Below, in pieces: positions 22,310-30,350 of a DNA stretch of 39,966 nt. A program made the position numbers and the translations under genes. The notes beneath the pieces are model-generated. The model saw nothing but the letters and a program-made list of their open reading frames with translations. It made no database searches and was not told the origin of the DNA. Source of the DNA: Planctomycetota bacterium (lineage in GTDB: Bacteria; Planctomycetota; Phycisphaerae; Sedimentisphaerales; Anaerohalosphaeraceae); contig DUZQ01000021.1 in the NCBI GenBank assembly GCA_013349435.1, positions 1 through 39,966 of the forward strand. The letters run 5' to 3'. Each line of letters opens with the position of its first letter. Within the stretch, counting starts at the first letter, position 1.

Positions 22310-23141
22310 AAACGCGGCCCAACTCAAATCAGTCCTTGAGAAGCTGTACGTTAAATACAATCGAACCGAGCTCGTGCCGCCTGACCCGTTGCAGTTTGTG
22401 TATGGGTACTCGGCCCGCGCCGATATGGAGATTGCCGCCCTGTTAGCCGCTGTTCTTGCCTACGGCAGGGTGGAACAAATCCAAAAAAGTCTTAACAACC
22501 TCTTTGGCCGAATAGGTCCCAAACCCTGCGAATTCGTTCGGGATTTAGACCAGGCAAAAAAGCGAAAGCTGCTTGATTTTAAGCATCGCTTTACAACAGG
22601 CGGGGATATTTGTGATTTACTGGAGTTGTTAAAGCAAGTTTATGAAAAGAAAGGCAGCATAGAGAAAAACTTCTTATCGGGTTATCATAAGGCCGATGAC
22701 AATATCATACCGGCTTTGAGCAGGTTTTGTGATTCGCTCCTGAATATGCACACTGCCGGGCACAAAAAAACGCCGAGCAGAGGTTTAAAATATCTTCTTG
22801 CCGCACCTTCTGCAGGAAGTGCATCGAAGAGGTTAAACCTTTTCCTGCGGTGGATGGTCAGGGACGACAATGTGGATTTGGGATTATGGAGGTCGATTGA
22901 CAAGGCCAAATTGATTGTGCCGATGGATGTACATATCTTCAGAGTATCAAAAATGTTAGGTTTTTGCCGTAAAAAGAACATATCCCTCAAGGCAGCGGTA
23001 GAAGTAACAGAAAGATTCGCACAAATTGAGCCTGACGACCCGGTAAAGTATGATTTTGCTCTGTGCCGAGTTGGGATGTCGCAAAACAGCGACGATTGGA
23101 ATATAATTAAAGGGTCTCTGAAGTTTGTTGAACAGCTATAG
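22302..23141 (+). CDS. TIGR02757-family protein (DUF2400)
   Basis: This 279-residue cytosolic protein starts at a GTG within the end of the siroheme gene. Family landmarks are Y-G-Y-S-A-R-A-D-M-E-I-A-A-L-L-A-A at about 35-50, Y-G-R-V-E-Q-I at about 54-60, S-A-S-K-R-L-N-L-F-L-R-W-M-V-R at about 174-188 and P-M-D-V-H-I-F-R at about 207-214. The layout resembles a helix-hairpin-helix/DNA glycosylase-like fold, but the family has no accepted function. The length is normal. Repeat units follow, so it is probably the end of the tightly packed part of the operon. Confidence 0.88.
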   Translation: MDKNAAQLKSVLEKLYVKYNRTELVPPDPLQFVYGYSARADMEIAALLAAVLAYGRVEQIQKSLNNLFGRIGPKPCEFVRDLDQAKKRKLLDFKHRFTTGGDICDLLELLKQVYEKKGSIEKNFLSGYHKADDNIIPALSRFCDSLLNMHTAGHKKTPSRGLKYLLAAPSAGSASKRLNLFLRWMVRDDNVDLGLWRSIDKAKLIVPMDVHIFRVSKMLGFCRKKNISLKAAVEVTERFAQIEPDDPVKYDFALCRVGMSQNSDDWNIIKGSLKFVEQL

Positions 23142-23143
23142 AG

Positions 23144-23248
23144 GTCATTCTGAGTCCTTCGCTTCGCTCAAGGACAGGCTACGCGAAGAATCTTAAATTT
23201 GGTTTTTGCAAGAGATTCTTCACTTTGCTGCGCTTCGTTCAGAATGAC
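23144..23248. repeat. Dispersed palindromic repeat, GTCATTCTGA...TCAGAATGAC
   Basis: This is the most complete copy: inverted ends at 23144-23154 and 23238-23248, with inner gaagaatct and agattcttc words in opposite orientation. It begins 3 bases after the stop of the TIGR02757 gene. Confidence 0.85.
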
Positions 23249-23310
23249 ATATTTGATATGTTTTGAACGGAAGCAATTAGAACCTCTGAAAGTAGTGCAG
23301 GTGATTGATA

Positions 23311-24357
23311 GTGACGCAAATTCTTGAGATATTTATAAAAGGTTTTTGGGAGACCTTGGCCGAGATGAGTCCATACCTTCTGTTCGGCTTCTTCGTGGCG
23401 GGTGTGCTGTCGGTTTTCATATCCGCTCGACTTGTCGAAAGACACCTCGGTGGACGGGGGATTTGGCCTTTATTAAAGGCGTCGGCATTCGGGGTTCCGC
23501 TGCCGTTGTGCTCGTGCGGTGTCATTCCGGTTTCAATGTCTCTTAGAAAGCACGGTGCGAGCAAAGGCTCTACTATTTCATTTCTGCTTTCCACCCCGCA
23601 AACCGGTGTTGACAGCATTTTTGTTACATTTAGCCTGTTAGGGCCTGTCTTTGCAATCTTCAGACCGGTTGCAGCACTTATAACCGGCGTGATAGGTGGG
23701 GGGCTGGTCCAGTTGACCGACCCGGAGCCGGCCGATGCAATTCAGCCGGAATGCACCGATGCCTGTTGCAACGAAAAAGAACAAAAGTCGAAGATTATCA
23801 GAGCTCTGAAGCACGGCTTTGTTACCCTGCCCGCTGATATCGGAAAGGCTATGTTTATAGGTTTGATTGTCGCCGCTGTAATTTCTGCTGCCATCCCGGA
23901 TGACTTCTTTGCCCCGTTTCTTGGCGGCGGGATACTTGCGATGCTTATTATGATGGCCCTTGGCATACCGGTTTACGTTTGTGCAACCGCTTCGGTGCCG
24001 GTAGCCGCCGCCCTGATTACCAAAGGCGTAAATCCCGGTGCTGCGATGGTATTTCTCATGACCGGCCCTGCCACTAACGCCGCGGCCTTTATGACAATAT
24101 GGTCGGTACTTGGCAAAAAAACGGCAATAACGTATATTATAACGGTCGCCGGCGCCGCTATTGCCGCGGGGCTGCTTTTGGACCGTATCGTCCGGCAGGT
24201 TGGTAGTGATAATGTATTTAAGATGGGCTGGATGTTGCCGCCGATTGTCAAATACGCATCTGCGGTGGTCCTACTTGCGGTGCTGATATTTGCAATGGTC
24301 GGCACAGGGAAAACAACACAGACAGAAGGAGAAAAAGATGAGAAAGACGGAGCTTAA
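23311..24357 (+). CDS. SO_0444-type permease (probable Cu/Zn efflux)
   Basis: The likely start is the GTG at 23311, six bases after AGGTGA. The 348-residue protein has eight or more membrane segments. It carries the family signature G-V-P-L-P-L-C-S-C-G-V-I-P-V at about residues 61-74, with two cysteines within the membrane region, and repeats the pattern in the second half (T-G-P-A-T-N-A). A soluble linker between halves has D-A-C-C-N-E, a possible metal-binding site. Members of this permease family have been linked to Cu and Zn export. Here the gene end overlaps the MMPL gene by 20 bases, so the two are coupled. Confidence 0.85.
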   Translation: MTQILEIFIKGFWETLAEMSPYLLFGFFVAGVLSVFISARLVERHLGGRGIWPLLKASAFGVPLPLCSCGVIPVSMSLRKHGASKGSTISFLLSTPQTGVDSIFVTFSLLGPVFAIFRPVAALITGVIGGGLVQLTDPEPADAIQPECTDACCNEKEQKSKIIRALKHGFVTLPADIGKAMFIGLIVAAVISAAIPDDFFAPFLGGGILAMLIMMALGIPVYVCATASVPVAAALITKGVNPGAAMVFLMTGPATNAAAFMTIWSVLGKKTAITYIITVAGAAIAAGLLLDRIVRQVGSDNVFKMGWMLPPIVKYASAVVLLAVLIFAMVGTGKTTQTEGEKDEKDGA

Positions 24358-27208
24358 ACAGGTTGTAACAAACCTTTCGGTGAAGCACTACAAGGGGGTT
24401 ACAATCCTCCTGGTGCTCTTTACTCTTTCCCTTGCCTCGCTTATTCCTCGCATACGGGTGGATACCGACCCGGAGAATATGCTCTCCGAGGATGAGCCGG
24501 TCAGGGTCTTTCACAATCAGACCAAGGATAACTTTTCCCTCAGCGACATCGTGGTTGTCGGTATCATAAACGAACACAATCCCAACGGCGTCTTCAATCC
24601 GGCCTCATTAGGCAAAATCTATGAGTTGACCGAATTTGCCCGAACGCTTCGCTGGCCTGACGAGGAAAATCCCGACAGCCAGGTTGGTGTTGTCGAGGTT
24701 GACCTGCTCGCACCTTCCACTGTTGACCATATCGGTCAGGGCGGCCCGGGGGTTGTAAAGTTCGAATGGCTGATGGCCCGGCCCCCGGCAACAGATGATG
24801 AGGCACTGGAAATAAAAAACAAAGCCATGTCAAATCCCCTGCTTAAAGGCACACTCGTCTCCGAGGATGGCAAAGCGATATGTCTTTATTTGCCCTTAAC
24901 GAGTAAGGACCTGAGCTATAAGGTTTACAGCGAGTTGAAACGCAAGATTGCCGAGTTTGCCGGCGACGAAGAATATCACATTACAGGTCTGCCGGTTGCA
25001 GAGGATACATTCGGCGTCGAGATGTTTATACAGATGGCCGTGTCGGCGCCGCTGGCAATGGTGGTGATATTTATTCTGATGCTTCTGTTTTTCAGAAAGC
25101 TCGTTTTGGTTATTTCGCCGATGATTGTGGCTTTGGTAAGTGTAATTTCAACGATGGGGCTTCTTATTGGCTTTGGCTATCCTGTGCACATTATGAGCTC
25201 TATGATACCGATTTTTCTTATGCCGATAGCTGTGGTTGACTCGGTGCATATTCTTTCGGAATTTTTTGACCGATACAAACCTGAAAAGGGGAGAAAGGAC
25301 ACGATTCTTGAGGTGATGGGCAATCTTTTCGCTCCGATGTTATACACGTCTCTGACCTCGGCGGCGGGTTTCGCATCGCTGGCGCTGACACCTATCCCGC
25401 CGGTACAGGTGTTCGGCGTATTTGTTGCGGTCGGGATTATGATAGCGTGGTTGTGCACGATAACTTTCGTACCTGCGTATGTTATGATGATAAAGGAAGA
25501 ATCTCTGGCCAATTTCGGTTCGGCTTCGGTCCATGAGCACAAGCAGGGCCGTCTCGGTCGGATTTTGAGCTTTGCAGGTCGCTTCACGTCCGCCCGGGCA
25601 AAGACTATCCTGGTGCTGATACTCGTTATTTCCGCCAGTGCTGTTTACGGTATCACGCGTATTCAGATTAACGACAATCCGGTCAAGTGGTTTTCAAAAA
25701 GACACCCGATTCGCCGGGCTGATATCGAACTGAATAAACATTTCGGCGGTACTTATATGGCGTATCTGGTTCTCGAAGCAGCCGACGCCGAGCCAAAGGT
25801 CGAACACGAGTATTTAGACGGCCTGCGCAAGCAATGGCTTCAAAAAGGTAAGGCGATAACAGCGGACTTTCCCGATTCACCGAATTTGACAGCCGAGGTC
25901 GAAAAGTTGCTCCTGGATAACGCTTCAGCCGACAAAACCCGCCGGCAGTTTCTCAATGAATTTATCGCACTTGCCCAACAGAAGTCGAATGAGGCCGAAA
26001 ATGCCGACCGAATCCATGAGGCCGACGCATGGTACGAAGTTGCCGGCTTCTTTGAGATGGAAATTGAGCGTCTGAAATTGTTTAAGCAACCAAATATTCT
26101 CGAATATGTCGGCAACTTACAGCAGCACCTCAAAAGTACCGGTGTTGTGGGTAAAAGCAATTCAGTAGCGAATGTCGTAAAAAAGGTCTATCAGGAACTT
26201 ACCGACGGCAGAGAAGAAAACTTCAAAATACCCGTAAGCTCCGCCGCTGTTGCTCAGTGTCTTTTGCAGTTTCAAAGCAGCCACAATCCGGACGACCTGT
26301 GGCATCTGGTTACTTATGATTATGACAGGGCGAATATCTGGATTCAACTTACCAGCGGAGACAATAAAGATATGGAGAAGGTTGTCAAGGCCGTTGATGA
26401 GTTCTTCGCCGCCAATCCCCCGCCGGCCAGGCTCAAGCACGATTGGGCGGGGCTTACATATATAAATACCGTCTGGCAGGATAAGATGGTCGCAGGGATG
26501 CTTCAGTCGTTTATGGGAAGCTTTATAATTGTCTTTATTATGATGGCTATACTGTTCCGGTCGGCTTTGTGGGGTATTGTTTGTATGATACCGCTGCTTG
26601 TAACTATCGCCGTCATTTACGGGGTAATCGGCCTGGTCGGCAAGGATTATGATATGCCGGTGGCGGTCTTGAGCGCACTGACCCTGGGTATGGCGGTTGA
26701 CTTTGCGATACATTTTCTCCAGCGCAGCCGCACAAGCTTCGCCCGGACAGGTTCGTGGAAGGCTTCGGCCCAAAAGATGTTCGGTGAACCGGCCGTTGCC
26801 ATCTGCAGAAACGTGGCGGTTATCGCAATAGGTTTCCTGCCGCTCTTAGCCGCTCCTCTGGTCCCTTACAAGACGGTGGGAATCTTTTTATGTGCGATAA
26901 TGGCTCTTTCCGGCCTTGTTACACTGACAGCACTACCTGCCATCCTTACAGTCCTCGAAAAACGGCTGTTTAAGCCGGCCGCTGCGCCCAAGTCGGCAAC
27001 CTGCAACTGCGGCCTGTGCTTCGTAGTATCGGCGGCGGCGGTAGTGCTGCTCGCACTGAACCTGAATCAATATACCGTTTCGGGCTGGAGTAAACTGCTC
27101 GTTTTCAGTATAATAGCAATTCCTGTTATGGCGCTTATTTGTGGTATAATGTCACGGAGACAGGCGTGTAAAGTCCTTGAAAACAAAGAGGAGAATGACA
27201 ATGTTTGA
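24338..27208 (+). CDS. MMPL/RND-family transporter
   Basis: The start is the ATG at 24338, six bases after AAGGAG and inside the permease gene. The 956-residue protein has two similar halves, each with one membrane segment, a large periplasmic loop and five further segments (about 225-400 and about 720-900). The first half has the sterol-sensing-like stretch M-S-S-M-I-P-I-F-L-M-P-I-A-V-V-D-S-V-H. The second has L-T-L-G-M-A-V-D-F-A-I-H-F-L-Q-R. Both carry the membrane Asp of RND proteins. Such proteins move lipids or hydrophobic molecules to the outer membrane. The LolA-like gene overlaps its end by 8 bases, and a barrel gene at 30351 probably completes the set. Confidence 0.9.
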   Translation: MRKTELKQVVTNLSVKHYKGVTILLVLFTLSLASLIPRIRVDTDPENMLSEDEPVRVFHNQTKDNFSLSDIVVVGIINEHNPNGVFNPASLGKIYELTEFARTLRWPDEENPDSQVGVVEVDLLAPSTVDHIGQGGPGVVKFEWLMARPPATDDEALEIKNKAMSNPLLKGTLVSEDGKAICLYLPLTSKDLSYKVYSELKRKIAEFAGDEEYHITGLPVAEDTFGVEMFIQMAVSAPLAMVVIFILMLLFFRKLVLVISPMIVALVSVISTMGLLIGFGYPVHIMSSMIPIFLMPIAVVDSVHILSEFFDRYKPEKGRKDTILEVMGNLFAPMLYTSLTSAAGFASLALTPIPPVQVFGVFVAVGIMIAWLCTITFVPAYVMMIKEESLANFGSASVHEHKQGRLGRILSFAGRFTSARAKTILVLILVISASAVYGITRIQINDNPVKWFSKRHPIRRADIELNKHFGGTYMAYLVLEAADAEPKVEHEYLDGLRKQWLQKGKAITADFPDSPNLTAEVEKLLLDNASADKTRRQFLNEFIALAQQKSNEAENADRIHEADAWYEVAGFFEMEIERLKLFKQPNILEYVGNLQQHLKSTGVVGKSNSVANVVKKVYQELTDGREENFKIPVSSAAVAQCLLQFQSSHNPDDLWHLVTYDYDRANIWIQLTSGDNKDMEKVVKAVDEFFAANPPPARLKHDWAGLTYINTVWQDKMVAGMLQSFMGSFIIVFIMMAILFRSALWGIVCMIPLLVTIAVIYGVIGLVGKDYDMPVAVLSALTLGMAVDFAIHFLQRSRTSFARTGSWKASAQKMFGEPAVAICRNVAVIAIGFLPLLAAPLVPYKTVGIFLCAIMALSGLVTLTALPAILTVLEKRLFKPAAAPKSATCNCGLCFVVSAAAVVLLALNLNQYTVSGWSKLLVFSIIAIPVMALICGIMSRRQACKVLENKEENDNV

Positions 27209-28067
27209 AAACAGCTTAATCGCGGTGGTGATTTTTGCCCTTGTTATCGGTGCGGCGGTATTTGCGCAAGAAGGTGCAGGGTCCGACCAGCCGGCAAAAC
27301 AGCCCGAGGTAAAATCCGAAACACCCTCCCCGGCACCTGAGTTACCGTCGGTTGACGAAATAGTCAACAAGGCCAATCTGATGGCGTATTATCAGGGCGC
27401 TGACGGCAAGGCAAAAGTAAAAATGACAATCACGGACAAAAAAGGGCAAGCCAGGCTTCGCGAATTTGTCATACTCAGAAAAGACATCAAAGACGGCGGC
27501 GACCAGAACTACTATGTTTATTTCCAAAAGCCCGCCGATGTTCGCAAGATGGTCTTTATGGTGCACAAGCACACCGACCCTGCGACCGACGACGACCGAT
27601 GGCTGTATCTGCCAGGCCTCGACCTGGTCAAGAGAATTGCAGCCGGCGACAAGCGAACCAGCTTTGTCGGCTCCGATTTTCTGTATGAAGACGTATCCGG
27701 CCGGTCTCTTGCAGAAGACGCGCACGAACTTACCAAAACCACGGACGAGCTTTTCGTTATCAAAAACGTACCCAAGGCGCCGGAGTCGGTTGAGTTTTCA
27801 TATTACGATGTGTCGATAGACCGCGCAACATTCATACCGATGAAGATGGAGTACTACGACAGGAAAGGCAGGCTCTATCAGATTATCGAAACCGAGAAAA
27901 TCGAGACCATTCAGGATTTTCCGACGGTTGTAAAATCCGTCGTCTTGGATTTGAATACGGGCAGCAAGACGGAAATGGAGTTTTCTGATGTCCAATACGA
28001 CATCAACCTCGGCGACATATTCACCGAACGCTACCTTCGCAGACCGCCAAAAGAGGCAAGAAGGTGA
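27201..28067 (+). CDS. LolA-like outer-membrane lipoprotein-sorting protein
   Basis: The ATG at 27201 follows AAAGAGGAG by about seven bases. A TTG and an ATG a few codons earlier lie too close to that SD. The 288-residue protein has a signal peptide (1-22, ending A-V-F-A-Q), a Pro/Glu-rich linker and a LolA-like beta sheet domain from about 50 onward. Family blocks are D-D-R-W-L-Y-L-P-G-L at about residues 131-140, F-V-G-S-D-F-L-Y-E-D at about 154-163 and a final D-I-F-T-E-R-Y-L-R. Proteins of this type are periplasmic partners of MMPL exporters, and the 8-base overlap with the MMPL gene fits this. It probably carries a hydrophobic ligand between the membranes. Confidence 0.88.
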   Translation: MFENSLIAVVIFALVIGAAVFAQEGAGSDQPAKQPEVKSETPSPAPELPSVDEIVNKANLMAYYQGADGKAKVKMTITDKKGQARLREFVILRKDIKDGGDQNYYVYFQKPADVRKMVFMVHKHTDPATDDDRWLYLPGLDLVKRIAAGDKRTSFVGSDFLYEDVSGRSLAEDAHELTKTTDELFVIKNVPKAPESVEFSYYDVSIDRATFIPMKMEYYDRKGRLYQIIETEKIETIQDFPTVVKSVVLDLNTGSKTEMEFSDVQYDINLGDIFTERYLRRPPKEARR

Positions 28068-28180
28068 GAACCGTTGACCTGTGAAATCATTTGACTTTTC
28101 CGCTAAGGTGGCTTACCTTGTAGTGGTAGTTGTCTGATTTGATTACGAATCCTTGCAAAACACGAAAAGGGGAATATCAA

Positions 28181-28423
28181 ATGTTCACGCAAGAACACAT
28201 CCTGAAACAGCTTAATCAAAAGTCGGAAGAATTGAAACAAATGTTTTCCGTCCGCAGCATAGGTCTTTTTGGCTCACCGGCCCGTAATGAGGCCGACAGC
28301 CAAAGTGATGTTGGTATTCCGGTCGATTTTACCGAGACGACATTTGACCATTATATGGACTACGATGCTTTTGAGGCTGACAGGCTAAGGGATATCACGA
28401 AGTGCTCGATTTGGAAAAGATAA
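28181..28423 (+). pseudogene. Inactive, shortened MNT-type nucleotidyltransferase
   Basis: The ATG at 28181 follows AAAAGGGGAA. The 80-residue product keeps the fold entry G-L-F-G-S-P-A-R-N-E-A, but the catalytic pair that should read DxD is D-V-G, so the second metal ligand is lost. The body after D-F-T-E-T-T-F is cut short: the frame runs into the start of the next nucleotidyltransferase (overlap 22 bases) and ends I-W-K-R. Normal antitoxins of this group are about 95-110 residues. No HepT of its own is left next to it. It is most likely a decayed duplicate of a MntA-like gene. Confidence 0.7.
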
Positions 28424-28704
28424 AACCGGAGATTGAACGGGTGTGCCGAAGTCTGCCTGTTAAACGGCTGGGGCTGTTTGGTTCGGCTTTGAGGCCGGAC
28501 TTCTCCGAAGGCAGCGATATTGACGTCCTGGTGATTTTCGATTCGGGCCAAGATGTTGACCTCTTCGATAAATACTTTGAATTAAAGGAGCAGTTGGAGA
28601 AAATATTTAAACGTCAGGTCGATCTGGTTGTTGACAGGAAGTTTAAAAATCCGGTCTTGACGGAATCCATCGAAAGAACAAGGACCATCATTTATGAAAG
28701 ATGA
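28402..28704 (+). CDS. mntA: MntA-like nucleotidyltransferase antitoxin
   Basis: This 100-residue protein starts with a GTG inside the decayed upstream copy. It has a complete GSx10DxD motif: G27-S28, then D39-I-D41 (G-S-D-I-D-V-L-V), and a third acidic residue in Q-V-D-L-V-V-D at about 72-78. In known pairs, MntA attaches AMP to a Tyr of the HepT toxin and so silences it. The next gene overlaps by 11 bases and is such a HepT. Expression from a GTG without an SD of its own suggests that it depends on translation of the leftover upstream frame. Confidence 0.85.
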   Translation: MLDLEKIKPEIERVCRSLPVKRLGLFGSALRPDFSEGSDIDVLVIFDSGQDVDLFDKYFELKEQLEKIFKRQVDLVVDRKFKNPVLTESIERTRTIIYER

Positions 28705-29032
28705 AACAAGAAAGAACCTTATTGACATCATTCAGGCTGCTGAGGAAATAGATAAATTCGTTTGCGGGATGGATTTTAAGGCATATCAAATTAACACCGT
28801 TGTAAAAAGGGCCGTCGAGAGGGATTTTGAAATTATTGGAGAGGCTCTTAACAGGATTAAGTACACCGATAACGAGTTGCTGGGAAGTGTTTCCGAACAT
28901 CACCGTATCATAGGATTCAGAAACATATTAATTCATGGCTATGATATTGTTGATGAGTCCATTGTATGGCAGGCAGTTACCAAACACCTGCCTATTCTGG
29001 TCGGGGAAGTAAAAGAAATCTTAGGTGCCTGA
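28694..29032 (+). CDS. hepT: HepT-like HEPN ribonuclease toxin (DUF86)
   Basis: This 112-residue all-helical HEPN protein has the active-site motif R76-x4-H81-x-Y83 (R-N-I-L-I-H-G-Y). In the known family this site cleaves tRNA or mRNA, and its Tyr is the residue that MntA modifies with AMP. Other family blocks are R-A-V-E-R-D-F-E-I-I-G-E-A at about 39-51 and the C-terminal helices. The size and motif are intact, so the toxin should be active. It overlaps the antitoxin by 11 bases, as usual for this pair. Confidence 0.9.
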   Translation: MKDETRKNLIDIIQAAEEIDKFVCGMDFKAYQINTVVKRAVERDFEIIGEALNRIKYTDNELLGSVSEHHRIIGFRNILIHGYDIVDESIVWQAVTKHLPILVGEVKEILGA

Positions 29033-29072
29033 CGAAAAAGCCGTATGATTGCAGGATAAGGAATATCGCCAA

Positions 29073-29330
29073 ATGATAACACAGTCTCACGATACTGCTC
29101 CTGAGGCCGAAAAAGTACAAATCGAACTGTTTAGAGCTGCAAGTGTTGCAAAAAGAATTTCGCTGGCTCTCTCGCTTTCCGAAACCGCTATGTTCCTTTC
29201 CAGAAGAGCTATTCAGCGTGCCAATCCATCCTTCAGCAAACGCCAGGTGGATTTGGCTTTTGTTGAATATCACTACGGCCAAGACCTTGCCGAGCGCCTG
29301 CGGTTATATCTGGAGCGAGAGCAACTATGA
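29073..29330 (+). CDS. Small unknown protein, partner of a now-truncated nucleotidyltransferase
   Basis: This 85-residue protein starts at the ATG at 29073, about ten bases after AAGGAAT; a TTG at 29049 is less likely. It reads K-V-Q-I-E-L-F-R-A-A then R-I-S-L-A-L-S-L-S-E-T-A and ends with V-E-Y-H-Y-G-Q-D-L-A-E-R-L-R. From memory, such proteins of about 90 residues (L-S-x-x-x-x-x-L-S-R-R-A-I-x-R-A-N-P) are often followed through an ATGA overlap by a nucleotidyltransferase. That overlap is still here (29327-29330), but the partner is only a stub. The function is unknown and the gene now lacks its partner. Confidence 0.75.
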   Translation: MITQSHDTAPEAEKVQIELFRAASVAKRISLALSLSETAMFLSRRAIQRANPSFSKRQVDLAFVEYHYGQDLAERLRLYLEREQL

Positions 29331-29380
29331 ACAAGCCCGATATAATCGGTGCAGTGGTATCAAAAAGACGGACAAGATAA
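29327..29380 (+). pseudogene. Truncated start of a nucleotidyltransferase gene
   Basis: Only 17 codons remain. They begin in the ATGA overlap with N-K-P-D-I-I-G-A-V, the usual opening helix of the partner enzyme, and end at TAA. The domain motifs are absent. After about 29350 another frame (W-Y-Q-K-D-G-Q-D-K-N-Y-D-R-V-I-V up to a TAA at about 29450) looks protein-like and may be the tail of some other lost gene. Confidence 0.5.
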
Positions 29381-29451
29381 AAACTATGACAGAGTAATTG
29401 TGATGTGCTCAAACGAAGCATCGATTAAAAAAACTCAACCGAAAGCTTAAT

Positions 29452-29712
29452 ATGTTTAAAAAATTCTTATTTTGGGCTTTGTGGGGTTTACTTTATTCTT
29501 TTTGTCTCTTTTTTTTAAGTGCAGCTGCTAGCGGGCTTTTTGTCTTCGGTCGTGAATATCTTCACGTTTTTATTGAAAGCCTTGCCGATATAGTCATGTG
29601 GTTTTGGAGTTTACATTGGGGTCTTTTGATACCCATATTTATTGTGCTGGGGGTGTATTCCATGTTCCTTATAAATCAAAGGGATAATCGGATGAATAAA
29701 AGAGGAGATTAA
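29452..29712 (+). CDS. Small membrane protein with two membrane segments
   Basis: The product has 86 residues. Segment one is about 5-32 (L-F-W-A-L-W-G-L-L-Y-S-F-C-L-F-F-L) and segment two about 54-74 (W-G-L-L-I-P-I-F-I-V-L-G-V-Y). The C-terminus is basic and likely cytoplasmic. There is no clear SD. No family is recognised. It belongs to the islet between the LolA-like and barrel genes. Such tiny membrane proteins next to toxin-antitoxin genes can be membrane toxins, but nothing here proves it. Confidence 0.55.
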   Translation: MFKKFLFWALWGLLYSFCLFFLSAAASGLFVFGREYLHVFIESLADIVMWFWSLHWGLLIPIFIVLGVYSMFLINQRDNRMNKRGD

Positions 29713-29848
29713 TTCTCGGAGAAATTGCCTTTCTTTAAGGAAAGTGGCTATCGATGTTGTATTGTCTGATATTGAAGAGACAATTTAACACTTAGACAAA
29801 ACAGATAAACTTCAAAAAATAATTATTCAAAAAGTGTGAGGTGTTATT

Positions 29849-30016
29849 ATGAAGACTGGCGATGAAGCAAAAGCATTAAGTGAACAGACAGATGTCCTAA
29901 AAACTATTTCCGACAGTTCTATCAAAATGGAAAAGTCAAGCAATAGGATGTTTTGGGCCTCAGTTATTTATTTTTCTGCAAGTATTCTTATTGGCTTAAT
30001 CGCATTAATATCTTGA
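29849..30016 (+). CDS. 55-residue tail-anchored small protein
   Basis: The ATG at 29849 follows GAGGTG by about six bases, a good SD. The product begins with a soluble charged helix (G-D-E-A-K-A-L-S-E-Q-T-D-V-L) and ends with a single membrane segment (about 34-54, W-A-S-V-I-Y-F-S-A-S-I-L-I-G-L-I-A-L-I). The reading frame is complete and ends in TGA. It has the look of a C-terminally anchored small membrane protein. The function is unknown. The 136-base gap before it has no supported gene. Confidence 0.6.
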   Translation: MKTGDEAKALSEQTDVLKTISDSSIKMEKSSNRMFWASVIYFSASILIGLIALIS

Positions 30017-30084
30017 AATAAGTAGTGGGTAGGATGGGCAAGATTATCCTTCCTGCCTGAAGACGGTTACCCATGCGGAAAGAC

Positions 30085-30112
30085 TGGATGCCGGATTAAA
30101 TCCGGCATGACA
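30085..30112. repeat. Palindrome ATGCCGGATT-A-AATCCGGCAT with ATGAC end
   Basis: A near-perfect palindrome at 30088-30108 (10-base arms) is followed by GACA, matching the hairpin-plus-GAATGAC plan of the other dispersed repeats. The gene-free stretch 30017-30350 holds this unit and the next. Confidence 0.75.
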
Positions 30113-30169
30113 GTGAAGGCCGATTTGTAACTTTTTGGTGATGTAAAATGAGCATTAAAGATGATGATT

Positions 30170-30289
30170 GTCATTCTGAACGTAATTCCGACCTGTCGGG
30201 ATGGAGTGAAGAATCTTATGCTATCGCAGGGGGATATTCTTCGTGAAATTTGTTCTTGAGGAGAGATTCTTCGCTGCGCTCAGAATGAC
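30170..30289. repeat. Dispersed palindromic repeat, GTCATTCTGAA...CAGAATGAC
   Basis: The inverted ends GTCATTCTG/CAGAATGAC enclose gaagaatct and agattcttcgctgcgctc words, the same layout as at 23144-23248. It ends 61 bases before the barrel gene start. Confidence 0.85.
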
Positions 30290-30350
30290 TTTGAAGGGCT
30301 TGGAAGCCGTGGTAACAATAAAAAGGCGATTTTGAGGAAAGGGAAAGATT

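Noticed and set aside
26162-26773. 203-codon minus-strand frame inside the MMPL gene
   Set aside because: It is opposite conserved transporter coding sequence, rich in His/Tyr/Lys/Pro without pattern; a shadow.
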